From the NCBI GenBank assembly GCA_029204225.1, contig CM055098.1, positions 25,296,973 to 25,360,972 on the forward strand: a stretch of 64,000 bases of DNA. The letters run 5' to 3'. The position numbers and the translations under genes are program-made. Position 1 is the stretch's first letter, and every line of letters starts with the position of its first letter. Under the pieces are notes generated by a model. It saw only the letters and a list, made by a program, of their open reading frames with translations. It was not told where the DNA came from and searched no databases. Shown piece by piece: positions 52,701 through 59,429 of this stretch. This stretch comes from Diphasiastrum complanatum. Taxonomy: Eukaryota > Streptophyta > Lycopodiopsida > Lycopodiales > Lycopodiaceae.

Positions 52701-55700
52701 GGTAAGCTACTTGCGGGGACACCAAAACAACTTGAAGAGGCCTTTCAGAAGAGATAATGCTAGCAGATTGTGCAGCTTCTGATATCCAGGAATTTCCAAA
52801 TGTGCTTGCTGCAGATGACAAAGTGAGTGGACACGAATACTTAGAAATCTGATTATCAATAAAAATAAAGCTAAAGCTACTGCATTCCTTAGTAAAATGG
52901 CAACATTATGTCCTAGTACTGGAGGGTGAAATATTAACGCCACGGGTAGAGAAAGAGAGAGGAAGAAATTTATTAGTGCTCCAAAAGAGGCAAATAAGGA
53001 GAGCTGAATACATCCAAGTCTGAAGAACAACAACGAAACATGTGTGACACCTCCAATGCATGGTTGCAACAAAACGTTTGAAATGTCCAAGCATGAAACA
53101 TTTGAAAAATTCCTCCAAACATTTGAAACGTTTTGTCCATGTTTAAGTGGGTCAATATGTTATTTTATTTACTTTCAAGTCCAAAAAATGACCACTTGTA
53201 GCTATGAAATAAGGATTGGTTATAGTGCACCTAATCATCCAAAGCTCCGAGTAACATTATGAATACAAGACATATGAAATGGAGGTCATGCTTCAAATGA
53301 GTTGTCGTAGACTGTTTTGCTACTATAGGACTCCTAACTAGCTCAATAGTGCACTAGTAGATTCGTGAGTTGATATAGGTCCCCTTTGGAGGCACAAAGA
53401 AGTCCAAGGACCCTCTTTTATTAGAGTCTCAAAACAAGACTTTGACAAAAACACATTTGTCAACGACCCAACTACAAAACATTGCCCTCAATGTAGGCTT
53501 AAAAGAAAAAAAAATGAACTCTTGATTTTACGAAGGAAAACTTGTTGGAGCATAGACTAGCTAACAAACTAGCAATGAATGTGACATCAATCTTCTATGT
53601 TTGATGCTCCCTCAAGCTAGATAAAGCCCAATGTGTCTCCATAGAGGCAGACTAATTCTTGATTGTGGAACTAAAACTTATCAAAGAGACCACAAAAAAT
53701 TACAATTCTCTTGGGTAGACCCCCCCCCCCCCATGCTGACTACAAGGAAAATAAATAAAAAACAATTAAAAGAAAAATGAAGGACCATAATACGTATTAC
53801 ATAGTTGCACTGCGCGGTTCAGAAACGCGTTTCTGAAAGAAAAAAATTTAATTACAATTCTCTTGGGTAGACCCCCCCCCCCCCATGCTGACTACAAGGA
53901 AAATAAATGAAAAACAATTAAAAGAAAAATGAAGGACCATAATACTTATTACATAGTTGCACTGCGCGGTTCAGAAACGCGTTTCTGAAAGAAAAAAATT
54001 TAATTTTTTTCTTTGTGGGCAATATGGGTATCAAATTAAAGCATTTATTAAGGGCAGTTCATTTATGTAGGTTGCCGAATGTTTCAGGTACAATGTGGTC
54101 CAGTTTGGGGGCAACAATGCCTGTTGGATTCTATCAAGGTTAAAAGTTTTCTATGGAAATGTGTTCCATTTCCTGTCAAATCACTGCATCGATAATGAGC
54201 AGTTACTATGCCAAGACCAACCTCCCCCCATCTATCCTCTTGCGTTTCTGAAAAATAAATAAATAAATAAATAAAATCTGCATTTCTGTCAGATACGCGT
54301 TTTTATAAACATGTTTGCCCAAAAACGCGTTTCTGTGCAACTAAATAAGATTAGACAAGTACCAAAAGAAACTAATCTTTGCATAGGTTCAAACTCATAA
54401 GAAAAAAGATAAAAGTTTGCTTAGTACCCATGGAAACACCAGAGCTCTTTATAGGGGAGTTCCATTTTTCAAGATCTTTGAAAGAGATCTACTAGAGCTA
54501 TCAGTAGCCTATCATTCTCATTAAGTTTTCTTAGTTGGAGAATGATTTGCCAATGCTATTTCCTTCTATAATACTTCATTGATGCCAATATATGTGACTG
54601 AGTTGACAGCATGGTATCAGAGCAGTTTCCTAACCTTTCATTAGTTGCTGAGATTTCTTTTTCCAATATGCTTGCTTGTTGCTCATGATCTTCCCACACC
54701 GTTGACAAGAGTTGAAGCCGGAAGCAGATACTTCCAAGCCAGAAGAGGCTGCCAAATGGAACGAGAAGGATGGCAAAGCCCACTCCGTCATGGCATCTTC
54801 AAGACTTTGTCATAAGGGATATAAAGACTTCCAAGATCGTTTCAGAAGCTGGCATAACTGTATGAGAAGAAATCAATGCTTGAGCAACTCACCTTGCTAA
54901 GGAATCTTCTCAGCATCAGAATGCAAGAAGGCGAGAACCTGTTAGAGCATGTCAATAAGCTTAAAGATGTGACAGACCAACTTGAAGCAACAGATTGCAA
55001 ATCAGCTGAACGCTGTAACTTTTTATTGAATAGCTTACCCATGTCTTGTGACAATGTAGTAGTGTTCATTGGAAACAATAAGGACAGAAAGTGGGGTGAA
55101 GCTGTTACGGTTCGTCTTCAAGAAGATGCAAGGCAAAGACAACTTGGCCTGCACACTAATGGTGCAAGTGCACTAATGGCAAAGCACAATAAAGGAAGAG
55201 CAGATAAGAAGTCTCAAAAGCAGCAAGGTGCCAAGAATAAGGATGGGAAGTTTGAGGAAAGAGAGAAGCTCAAATGTACATACTACAAGAGAAAAGGACA
55301 TGAAGAAGCGATTTGCTGGATGCGGATTGCAGATGAGAAGAGGAAGGCCCCTCAATCAAAAAGATCTTCCATGTCAGCTCATGCAGATTCAGCGACAGCT
55401 GACAGTTCCATACAATCCATCTCAGAATGGGTTAGCTGAAAGGATGAACCAGACATGGAGAGCGCTCGCAGCATGCAAGACGGATTACACCTTTTAGGCA
55501 GTTAACACAGCTGCGAACATCTGAAAGAGAGGACTCACTAAAGCTTCCCGTACCAAAACTCCAGAAGAGATGTGGACGGGGAAGAAACAAAGTGTTGATC
55601 ACCTCAGAATTTTTGGATGCAGAGCATATGCCCACATCCCTAAGGAAAATAGGGAGAAACTTAGAGCCAAGAATACCAAGTGTATCTTTATATGATACAG

Positions 55701-57414
55701 TGAGGAATCAAAACGTTACAAACCCTATGACATCAACACTAAGAACTCGTTCATCAGTAGAGATGCGTTTGATGAATTCAACACCATTTAAGGACCAAGA
55801 CCTTAGCAGGAGCATAGCTCATGGTATTTGTTCCCAATTAATACCGCTGATAGTTATACTTGGGAAGAGCAATGACAACAAGTTGTTCAAGGTGATCATC
55901 ATCAACAAGATGAAGAACATCAAACAAGAGATCCTGAGTCAAACGACCAAGATCTGGCCATTCACGAAGACCCACTTGCAAAATCGTCAAAAGATGATGA
56001 ATCGCAGAGTGAGGGAACTCTATCGTCACCAACAAACAATGGTGGAGGACTGAGCTACTAGGACAATGTCAAGAAACAAACTCGCAGATTTTCTTTTAAA
56101 GCAAGAAAGAGTTCAAAGCATTCAAGTTGCTATTCAGTGATTACCGTTCCTAACAATGCGTCAGAAGCATTGGGAGCAATGAGTCAAGTCATTGGAGAGA
56201 AGCAATGCAACAGGAGTATCGGTCACTCATCAAAAATCAAACTTGAGAGCTAGTTGATCTTCGGCCCAGAAGAAAAGCAATCATGCCATTCTGGTGAGCA
56301 ACGATACTAAGTACCTTCAAGAGGTAAAAACTCAACTTGCCTTAGAATTTGAAATGGTGGATTAGGGTGAAGTACTGCAGTGGACTGCAGTGAAACGTGT
56401 CTTCAGGTACCTCGAGGGCACCCCGGATCATAGAATCACTTATGGGCCGATAATAGGGAAACCAATGAGATTTTACAAGGATATTGTGATTCAGACCATG
56501 TAGGAGATACGAATTCTAGGAAATCCACTTATGGCTATTGTTGCATCCTCAATGGAGGAGCAATTTCATGGCACAGCAGAAAGCAAAAGGCTACAGCCTT
56601 ATAAGTATGGAGCAGAATATATGGCTGCAACGGAAGCTGCAAAGGAGGCCATATAGTTGAAGAAGCTATAATTGACATCGGGCTAGAACTGTCCGGTCCA
56701 CTCAACTTGAAGTGCAATAACCAAAGTTGCATATCACTTGCAAAATTTCCAAAATTGAAATCTAAACATGTTGCAACTCAAAGAAAAGGTAGGAGATGGA
56801 GAAATCGAGATAGAGTATTGTCCAACAAACCTCCAAGTAGCTGATATCTGCACCAAGCCTCTACCAAAGGCAAGAAAAGATGCATGTTGTCTCTCTCTTT
56901 AATTGAGAGTTGAACATACCAAAAGTTGAAATAGCAAAGACAAAAATGTCTAGAGTATTTCAAACCTTTTTCACCATTTTCTTTTTGGGGAAACAAAACA
57001 GACAGCTTATTTACTTCGATCTATCAGTACAAAGATGAAAAGACCAATATAGTTTAGAGGTGATTACTCTACATTGTCACTGAGAAATGTTTAAAGAAAT
57101 GAGAGTCGTCAACAAAACCGAAAGAATGGCGATCCACATCTTCAGGAATGGATACCTGAAAGTCAAACCCAGGGACTAGAGAAAAAGGCACCTGTAGCTG
57201 CGATATGACGACGGAATGCAAGATGCCTTGCCAGAAGCCTGCCTCCTGTGTGCGTGGTTGCCCACATTTGCGAGAACTTGTGCTGCTTGCCATGATAATG
57301 ATGATGGTGGTGGTGGTGGTGAGGAGGCTCTACATGGACGCTCATAAAGCTTGGCGAGAATAGGCAAGGCCTAAACCATCTCTCGCCCAATAAGCTCAAG
57401 CGCTGAGATGGCAC

Positions 57415-57420
<6 letters not shown>
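34407..57420 (-). CDS. SPOUT/TrmL-family tRNA 2'-O-methyltransferase, seven exons over 23 kb
   Basis: Exons: 57420-57192, 52808-52711, 52240-52172, 37925-37867, 36828-36768, 35287-35234, 34688-34407. All introns begin GT and end AG and all phases match: 852 nt, 283 residues, no stop. Family landmarks in order are PGNTGSIARTC (about 111-121), PLGFEIDDSKLKRAGLDYW (133-151), KRLIAFTKRG (176-185), FGSETKGLP (202-210) and RSLNLAVSVGIGLYEALRQL (about 237-256). These are the knot motifs of bacterial TrmL (about 157 residues), which methylates the ribose of tRNA wobble base 34 using SAM. The extra ~105 N-terminal residues include eight consecutive His codons and an Arg-rich stretch (GGRLLARHLAFRRHIAATA) that looks organelle-targeting. 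A downstream Met (MWATTHTGG) could be an alternative start. Introns 3 and 1 are filled with transposons. Confidence 0.9.
34811..34916. repeat. Two-copy tandem repeat of ~53 bp in TrmL intron 6
   Basis: CAGGTCATCCTAGTTGTTTGTCCACAT and CAGGTCATCCTAGTCGTTTGTCCACAT lie about 53 bases apart and share flanks (AATATT..ATCAGG). Confidence 0.7.
34906..34955. repeat. (TA)n then (GA)n microsatellite
   Basis: About 30 bases of TA repeat followed by about 18 of GA, in intron 6. Confidence 0.9.
35110..35150. repeat. Short interstitial telomere-like repeat
   Basis: Contains TTTAGGGTTAGGGTTTAA and TTTTTAGGGTTTAGG, close to the plant telomere unit TTTAGGG. In intron 6 of the TrmL-like gene. Confidence 0.6.
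35182..35230. repeat. (GA)n microsatellite at a 5' splice site
   Basis: On the transcribed strand this is (CT)n starting within a few bases of the exon 6 donor (ACG|GTGTCTCTC). The intron therefore opens with a pure pyrimidine repeat. Confidence 0.9.
37130..37300. mobile_element. hAT-like short element (GGAACG word), in TrmL intron 4
   Basis: 171 bp, flanked by 8-bp repeats CGGCAGAT (37122-37129) and CCGCAGAT (37301-37308), one mismatch. Left end CACAGTTGC, right end TTTCTAAG. Subterminal words GTTCCGGAACG and ACGTTCC occur at both sides, with an AT-rich core. Right end and word match copy A at 108-332. Confidence 0.65.
39113..39292. repeat. Left copy of a ~176-bp direct repeat flanking E2
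   Basis: Non-transposon sequence from CACCAAGTC to CCTCTTCTTGA, repeated almost exactly at 44744-44919 on the other side of E2. It is joined to a slightly truncated E2 LTR at GA|GCCACAGCTG. Confidence 0.8.
39293..39718 (-). repeat. 3' LTR of E2
   Basis: Matches 44301-44743 with about a dozen differences, and starts at GCCACAGCTG, so the terminal AGTTACGAATAGA is missing. Confidence 0.85.
39767..40519 (-). pseudogene. E2 integrase C-terminus and chromodomain
   Basis: At 40252-39767 (161 codons): MVYLRLRFARHHF, KLAPRYYGPSRILE and VFHVSLLRAA, then the chromodomain QFLVQWDGRP and EATWEPIDVFY. At 40519-40310 lies a preceding piece with GAQELITRASSHLQHVQ, matching the E1 region just before its VDRHRRHVEF. 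A stop separates the two. The catalytic core of integrase is absent. Confidence 0.8.
40542..42794 (-). CDS. E2 protease fused to a long unknown Trp-rich frame
   Basis: Open for 751 codons. The first ~220 codons are Ty3 protease and match E1: YIHISDEPDL, then an intact active site DTGSTHSF (42581-42558), ADWFASLGA and GKQFMRSLPKA. Similarity to E1 stops after PLPQV (about 42130), where E1 enters reverse transcriptase. The remaining ~530 codons have no reverse transcriptase, RNase H or integrase motif. They are rich in Trp, His, Phe and Ser and contain an internal 28-codon repeat with DIWHSWLLRIAW and DIWHSWLLHIAW (84-bp period, 41377-41510). I do not recognise the sequence. It may be captured host or other DNA kept open, or chance; the length without stops argues against chance. 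The zinc knuckle expected before the protease has been deleted, joining gag to this frame by a shift. Confidence 0.7.
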   Translation of the reverse strand, partial: VLFYHEGTTPNDSHIYIHISDEPDLSSEPSTNLLPATCLAQLAYATWTGRPGPHCIRLRVRITGREYIALIDTGSTHSFISSYITSRIRASPVPASQPLTVEVASSHSFPSSQMFQRLPYRIGDFSGQVDLYIIPMERYDLILGADWFASLGAVTLDLTQQTLTFVLDAITHSLVGIDSQGDFQLVTGKQFMRSLPKADDAGLLSIQSTSVAASLSPSVGPLPQVDAASDLQVVAVCLAPICLDSQISYSVVIPSFIDIETVYLGGISTIAFAHTSDFPPSSVVGAVSSPLVSISPSLESVMADVPADFYGVLHGSTFDGSLAIGDQVVSSFALLHGSLFEVCDLPHDISTVPDMIHAPLAHTVTHFSSEDICQMVTITYLGYLYAGIFLDEYTDILPSPGVSTYRFAAVHADGIHFWIHATNSFSPLDIWHSWLLRIAWILFGPIAYTTASFSAMDIWHSWLLHIAWFSFGPVDWCWFFHITDRLWCGYLYDYACGSLSVPWIVARCQAWHILLAWVIASVLATICLGDLQVPCHFRLLHIAWSPMLSCHFVLVFQDHQGTLREFLLLSWIVFGDVAAIYFSVAHMCFDTHSQLHVEIAPMLATDVAEPVPRSSAFFLFLTCAPGVYFGITLAASSNGSSDSPSVFGVSYDGLVCPYEAFLDEFFSYSLSVGASTISGFVATIFMHHVFLDDALISWTFWSFWHAALLVIWALRVPYAIATSHSWALWIPWAFDHVGAYFSILSSPLLG
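42584..43660 (-). CDS. E2 gag, without zinc knuckle
   Basis: 358 codons. MAHSPTPSETTQET, a Pro/Gly-rich N-terminus, then capsid with WFAKLDTYFQIYLKTNPQKI and GRAATWWRVYRADADREG, to MSLASTLQHKY. At 42795 a deletion removes the Pro-rich linker and CCHC knuckle that E1 has, and the frame then overlaps the protease frame in a different phase. A frameshift would be needed to make a Gag-protease fusion. Confidence 0.78.
   Translation of the reverse strand: MTTRVRSLKFLSIPSTIIMAHSPTPSETTQETLSDQFHRKDETLSGLVLRFDTVMMGFATMQSQIDSLQPHGPGKAPVFPSFGTPPPFGFPSSSASQPGGGPFIPPNPPPGFFSRPPLPEPHFARDFRDRVQLATYSGSSDGHLVENWFAKLDTYFQIYLKTNPQKIQLAALHLDGRAATWWRVYRADADREGLHVWQTFRCDLRHAMIDPQWLDRQRDTFCSLTQTSDLASYTDQFMELSYLFTDLQPTELISRYIAGLRGALRYDVSSFRPPTLVEAMSLASTLQHKYFFTMRALLQMIPISTFIFLMSLTYPLSLPLIYFLLLALLNLPMLLGQGVPVLTAFGYVYVSQVVSILL
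44289..44300 (-). other. Primer-binding site of E2 (initiator tRNA-Met type)
   Basis: TGGTATCAGAGC on the minus strand, abutting the 5' LTR. Confidence 0.9.
44301..44743 (-). repeat. 5' LTR of E2
   Basis: 443 bp; ends AGTTACG...CATAACT on the plus strand. The same family is found as a solo LTR at 18354-18741 and is related to the E1 LTRs. Confidence 0.9.
44744..44919. repeat. Right copy of the ~176-bp direct repeat flanking E2
   Basis: Near-identical to 39113-39292 (for example ATCATAGAAGC versus ATCACAGAAGC). Continues into unique sequence (TGGTTCTTCAAG) absent from the left copy. Confidence 0.8.
44920..45294. other. Non-coding intron sequence
   Basis: No gene; likely 5' leader of a decayed copia element whose primer-binding site follows. 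Confidence 0.3.
45295..45306 (-). other. Primer-binding site of a decayed LTR element
   Basis: TGGTATTAGAGC on the minus strand, one mismatch from the initiator-tRNA complement, directly preceded on that strand by ...TTTAACA, an LTR-like end. The LTR would run rightward from 45307 (TGTTAAAGTAC) and is interrupted by the hAT-like element at 45470. Confidence 0.55.
45470..46293. mobile_element. hAT-like element (GCGATTC word), copy C
   Basis: 824 bp. Perfect 11-bp inverted ends, TAGTTGCAGCG and CGCTGCAACTA, flanked by 8-bp repeats CACAATCA (45462-45469) and TGCAATCA (46294-46301) with two mismatches. Both ends are filled with GCGATTC / GAATCGC words over 50-90 bases, each bordered by a poly-T or A/T tract. 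The interior starts GGCAATATGGGTATC, shared with copy D at 54019. A G/C-rich block at 45700-45835 repeats GGGGGC and GCCCCCC. No transposase frame. Confidence 0.72.
46302..49309. other. Non-coding intron sequence with several CACACGTGTG palindromes and a tandem repeat
   Basis: CACACGTGTG-type palindromes occur near 46332, 46729 and 46747 (and CCCACACGTG at 45127). A two-copy ~55-bp tandem repeat lies at 47632-47742 (CAGGTGTGC..TTT.TTGAC.GC, CGTTGAAAG..GGT..GATCAG). Otherwise no gene recognised. Confidence 0.4.
49310..49735 (+). pseudogene. LINE ORF2 C-terminal region, decayed
   Basis: Frames with stops that match the LINE copy at 572-700: YLDFGLSHCVIFTLG and SSHQLAL, preceded by PPSGHVWHPCLSP. 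It ends at a (GA)n tract. Confidence 0.5.
49736..49791. repeat. (GA)n microsatellite
   Basis: About 54 bases of pure GA repeat between two LINE-derived segments. Confidence 0.95.
49792..50450 (+). pseudogene. LINE reverse transcriptase fragment
   Basis: Reads, across stops and frame changes, LIQRLHDLGF...VVMALYKRII, VKQ, YADD-like LYAGDVVLVTPTYEGL, HLDNLHFLCSRRDLEVN and KTKIVVFNTSRA, then SYSYLGVLF. These are the finger/palm motifs of LINE reverse transcriptases in order (the catalytic box reads AGDD-like, first Asp lost). It starts right after the (GA)n tract. Its C-terminal counterpart lies upstream of it, so the two pieces are not one colinear copy. Confidence 0.65.
51170..51995. repeat. 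Word-rich ends (GTTTCA/TGAAAC) around a three-copy tandem repeat
   Basis: GTTTCA/TGAAAC words crowd 51170-51245, and GGTATGAAAC (51234-51243) is inverted at 51976-51985 (GTTTCATACC). Between them a ~220-260 bp unit is repeated: 51405-51664, 51665-51885 and a partial copy to about 51995. Each unit starts TTTTTGCCATAATAGAAGG and contains AAACCCTAAAA. Possibly another member of the hAT-like word family; no target duplication found. Confidence 0.5.
53070..53135. repeat. Short inverted repeat (hairpin) in TrmL intron 1
   Basis: CAAAACGTTTGAAATG (53070-53085) pairs with CATTTGAAACGTTTTG (53120-53135) with one mismatch; the word CATTTGAAA is repeated between. TTGCAAC precedes it, as in the hAT-like ends. 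Confidence 0.6.
53136..53698. other. Non-coding intron sequence
   Basis: No gene or repeat recognised. Confidence 0.3.
53699..54002. repeat. 152-bp tandem duplication including a hAT-like left end
   Basis: 53699-53850 and 53851-54002 are nearly identical, each with a poly-C run and the left end TAGTTGCACTGCGCG plus AAACGCGTTTCTG. The differences are two or three bases. Confidence 0.9.
53954..54343. mobile_element. hAT-like element (AAACGCGTTTC word), copy D
   Basis: 390 bp. Left end TAGTTGCACTG, right end TGTGCAACTA, so the outer eight bases are inverted. The palindromic word AAACGCGTTTCTG occurs near both ends (53971, 54323) with variants ATACGCGTTTTTAT and GCGTTTCTGAAAAAT. The interior GGCAATATGGGTATC...AAAGC and ATGTTTCAGGTAC matches copy C. 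No clear target duplication. Confidence 0.6.
54612..54623 (+). other. Primer-binding site of a copia element
   Basis: TGGTATCAGAGC on the plus strand after ...GACAGCA, an LTR-like end. A copia gag follows about 90 bases downstream. Confidence 0.8.
54712..55440 (+). pseudogene. Ty1/copia gag
   Basis: A first piece at 54712-54900, then a frame at 54876-55439 (187 codons) with QLTLLRNLLSIRMQEGENLLEHV, LNSLPMSCDNVVVFI, and a degenerate knuckle CTYYKRKGHEEAICW in which one Cys is Tyr. The UBN2-type gag pattern is clear; the frame break near 54880 makes it non-functional. Confidence 0.75.
55400..56890 (+). pseudogene. Ty1/copia integrase and RNase H remnants
   Basis: YNPSQNGLAERMNQTWRA (integrase Glu region) directly follows gag, so protease and most of the integrase are deleted. 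Then FGCRAYAHIPKENREKLRAK (with a frame change) and, after a gap where reverse transcriptase should be, RNase H pieces: VFRYLEGTPDHRITYG, EYMAATEAAKEAI and YCPTNLQVADICTKPLPK. Many stops. Sits in TrmL intron 1 on the opposite strand to the gene. Confidence 0.7.
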
Positions 57421-57454
<34 letters not shown>

Positions 57455-57480
57455 CTCGCTCTCTATCTCTATCTCTATCT
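57421..57480 (-). promoter_or_regulatory. (GA)n leader directly upstream of the TrmL start codon
   Basis: On the gene strand the sequence runs (AGAG)n up to GAGAGATG, so the start codon follows the repeat without a gap. GA-repeat leaders bind GAGA-type (BBR/BPC) factors in plants. That role here is inference. Confidence 0.5.
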
Positions 57481-57840
57481 GTCCAATTCGTCAAAGTTTT
57501 GTTTTCTTGGCATTGCACAAAACTACCAACGCAATTTTGTCCAGCTAGCGATGATTGTCTGATCTAAATATTATGAATATTGGATTTTAGGAACCTACTA
57601 TTTGAAGTGTAAAACCGTAACAAATCCGCAATTTTCTCAACTGGCATAATGTGCGGAAGTGTGAAAAACATGAGTTAGACATGAAGAAAGTTAAATCTAA
57701 AAAACATGTCATTTCAAGGATGGAAACCACCACAAAACCATGATAAAAGCAAAACAACACGTAATGTGAATTAAAGCTAACAATCATTGCAAAGTTTCTC
57801 ATATGTATGATCATCGTTTTAAGTACCAATATTTTCACGA

Positions 57841-58173
57841 TCATCCAAGATGACCAGACAAATTATTACAAATTTTCATGTTCTGAGATTTGTACATCTC
57901 GATATAAAAGTGCTCTAATCTATTTGCAATCGAACGGTCCTTGACAACTTCTAAAATTTCAACATGGAAGACATCAGCAAAACAAGTATGAGTATTGTCA
58001 AAAAGCATTTTTCTAGGTGGCGTTCGAACATGTTGCATACGCCTATGGAAATCCGTAGTTTGTCCAATGTAAACAAGCTTTCCAACGTGCGATGCTATTT
58101 TGTACAATGTGACGTGCCCGTTCGTTTTCGTTTCGTTGGAGGAGTCGATGGATCCTGCGAGTAAATATGCCAT
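57841..58173 (-). CDS. GIY-YIG nuclease domain, Helitron-linked
   Basis: 110 codons from an ATG at 58173. VTLYKIASHVGKLVYIGQT (Y24, Y35-I-G37) is the GIY-YIG signature. RRM (R44/R45) supplies the catalytic Arg, RLEHFYIEMY the catalytic Glu (E87), and KICNN the C-terminal Asn. All expected catalytic positions are present in about 85 residues, the normal size of the domain. GIY-YIG enzymes cut DNA and occur in homing endonucleases, SLX1 and Penelope elements. It lies downstream of, and on the same strand as, the Helitron helicase. Upstream exons (next entry) join in phase to an acceptor at 58155, but in a frame one base off from this one. Confidence 0.72.
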   Translation of the reverse strand: MAYLLAGSIDSSNETKTNGHVTLYKIASHVGKLVYIGQTTDFHRRMQHVRTPPRKMLFDNTHTCFADVFHVEILEVVKDRSIANRLEHFYIEMYKSQNMKICNNLSGHLG

Positions 58174-59306
58174 TTAGGTTATTAGTTGCTTAATGATGGA
58201 ACACGATTATTGTTGGAGTGAGAGATGTAGATTGAAGGTTGGCATACCTCTATGTTAGAAGATAGTGGTTGCAATGTCCGTTGTGAAATTTGCAGATCCA
58301 TGGGCTATGATGTCAGTACGCAAGTCATGTTTAGATGCGTAAAAATCTATATGAATAGAAGAACGTGATTTACAGTCATTGGAAATTACAAACCTGTGAA
58401 TTAGTTGTTGCAATGGTTGATGTCTCTTTCTCGAGGATTTTTAGCTCACTATCAATCAAAATTGGGCCATCTGTGAGGCGCACCCCTGTTTCTGAGATGT
58501 GTCCAAGTTTCTTGCCAAGATCGGTGCTAATAGCATTCAAGTTTGCGTGCGTCATCCCCCTCTATTCGGAAGTAGCAATGTTATATCCAAATTATAAATT
58601 TCGTATCACATAATATCCTTTGTCCGAGTGAGCTTCGAAATGTTGAATAGCAGCTTTGTTTGTTTGTATTGAGTTTGAAATTGATATTGCAAACAATTTG
58701 TAAAAATGTTTGAGAAATCCTAAAAAGATGTCATATCATGACGTTTTTATAAGGAATGCTAATAAGAAATAGCATACAAAATAGTCGAAAACAAAAGAAA
58801 ATGGAATTGTGTACCTTCTATAGGATCTCCATGATGTTCATGAACATAGTGTGTCTTTGCATTGTTATAAAAGTGCTCATTGTATAACTGCTAAGGAAGC
58901 CGTTTCTGTATGCGGTTGGTTCGACGCCACATGCATTTAAGAGGAACATTTGTCTTGTAGAAGGATAGATGCATATCTCATCAAATTGCTCAGAGGTCAT
59001 AGGTTGAGATGTCTTCGTTTTCTCTTTCAATTTTCGAAACAACTATCACAGATTTCAAGTTTCTTAATCGCGATGATAGAGTGGAATGCCAAAAAACTAG
59101 CAGTACATTTTTGGAAAAAATGAATTTTATGATTCAACAAAATGGAAACCTCTTCAGCTTCTGAAATCTCCTGTAGTGCCACGTCAATCTCCTGTTTTCA
59201 AACAAAAGTAGAAAGTTGCAAACACATGGTTTACACACAATGTGCCAAAAATAAATACTAAAAACAAATGCAATACATACTTATACTTCAGCCATTTTGA
59301 GAAATG
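58155..59306 (-). pseudogene. Upstream exons of the Helitron-linked GIY-YIG gene
   Basis: An exon chain with matching phase-0 splice sites. A first exon ends MPFLKMAE at about 59283; next are 59191-59150 (EIDVALQEISEAEE), 59042-58815 (LFRKLKEKTKTSQPM, FDEICIYPSTRQMF), 58561-58394 (GMTHANLNAISTDLGKKLG) and 58304-58248 (MDLQISQRTLQPLSSN); then an acceptor at 58155 opening on DPSTPPTKRKRTG, a likely nuclear localisation signal. An in-frame TAG sits two codons before the end of the 59042 exon, and the last exon is one base out of frame with the GIY-YIG domain. The chain is either recently broken or I have one junction wrong. The family of the N-terminal part is unknown to me. Confidence 0.5.
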
Positions 59307-59429
59307 GCATCAATTCAAAGTTGTATCGATTAAATAAAAAATTACATTGACAAGATGTTTCGTTGAGTTATAGAAGTTGTATTTGGATCAAAATCATCGG
59401 GAGTTGATTTTCATGTAATGAAAATGTTT

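Noticed and set aside
52707-53090. 127-codon hydrophobic frame on the minus strand
   Set aside because: It overlaps TrmL exon 2 in a different frame from the one fixed by exon phase and family motifs.
57069-57293. Alternative frame overlapping TrmL exon 1
   Set aside because: Only the 57420-57192 frame gives the phase-1 junction that completes the next exon; the other frame lacks upstream support.
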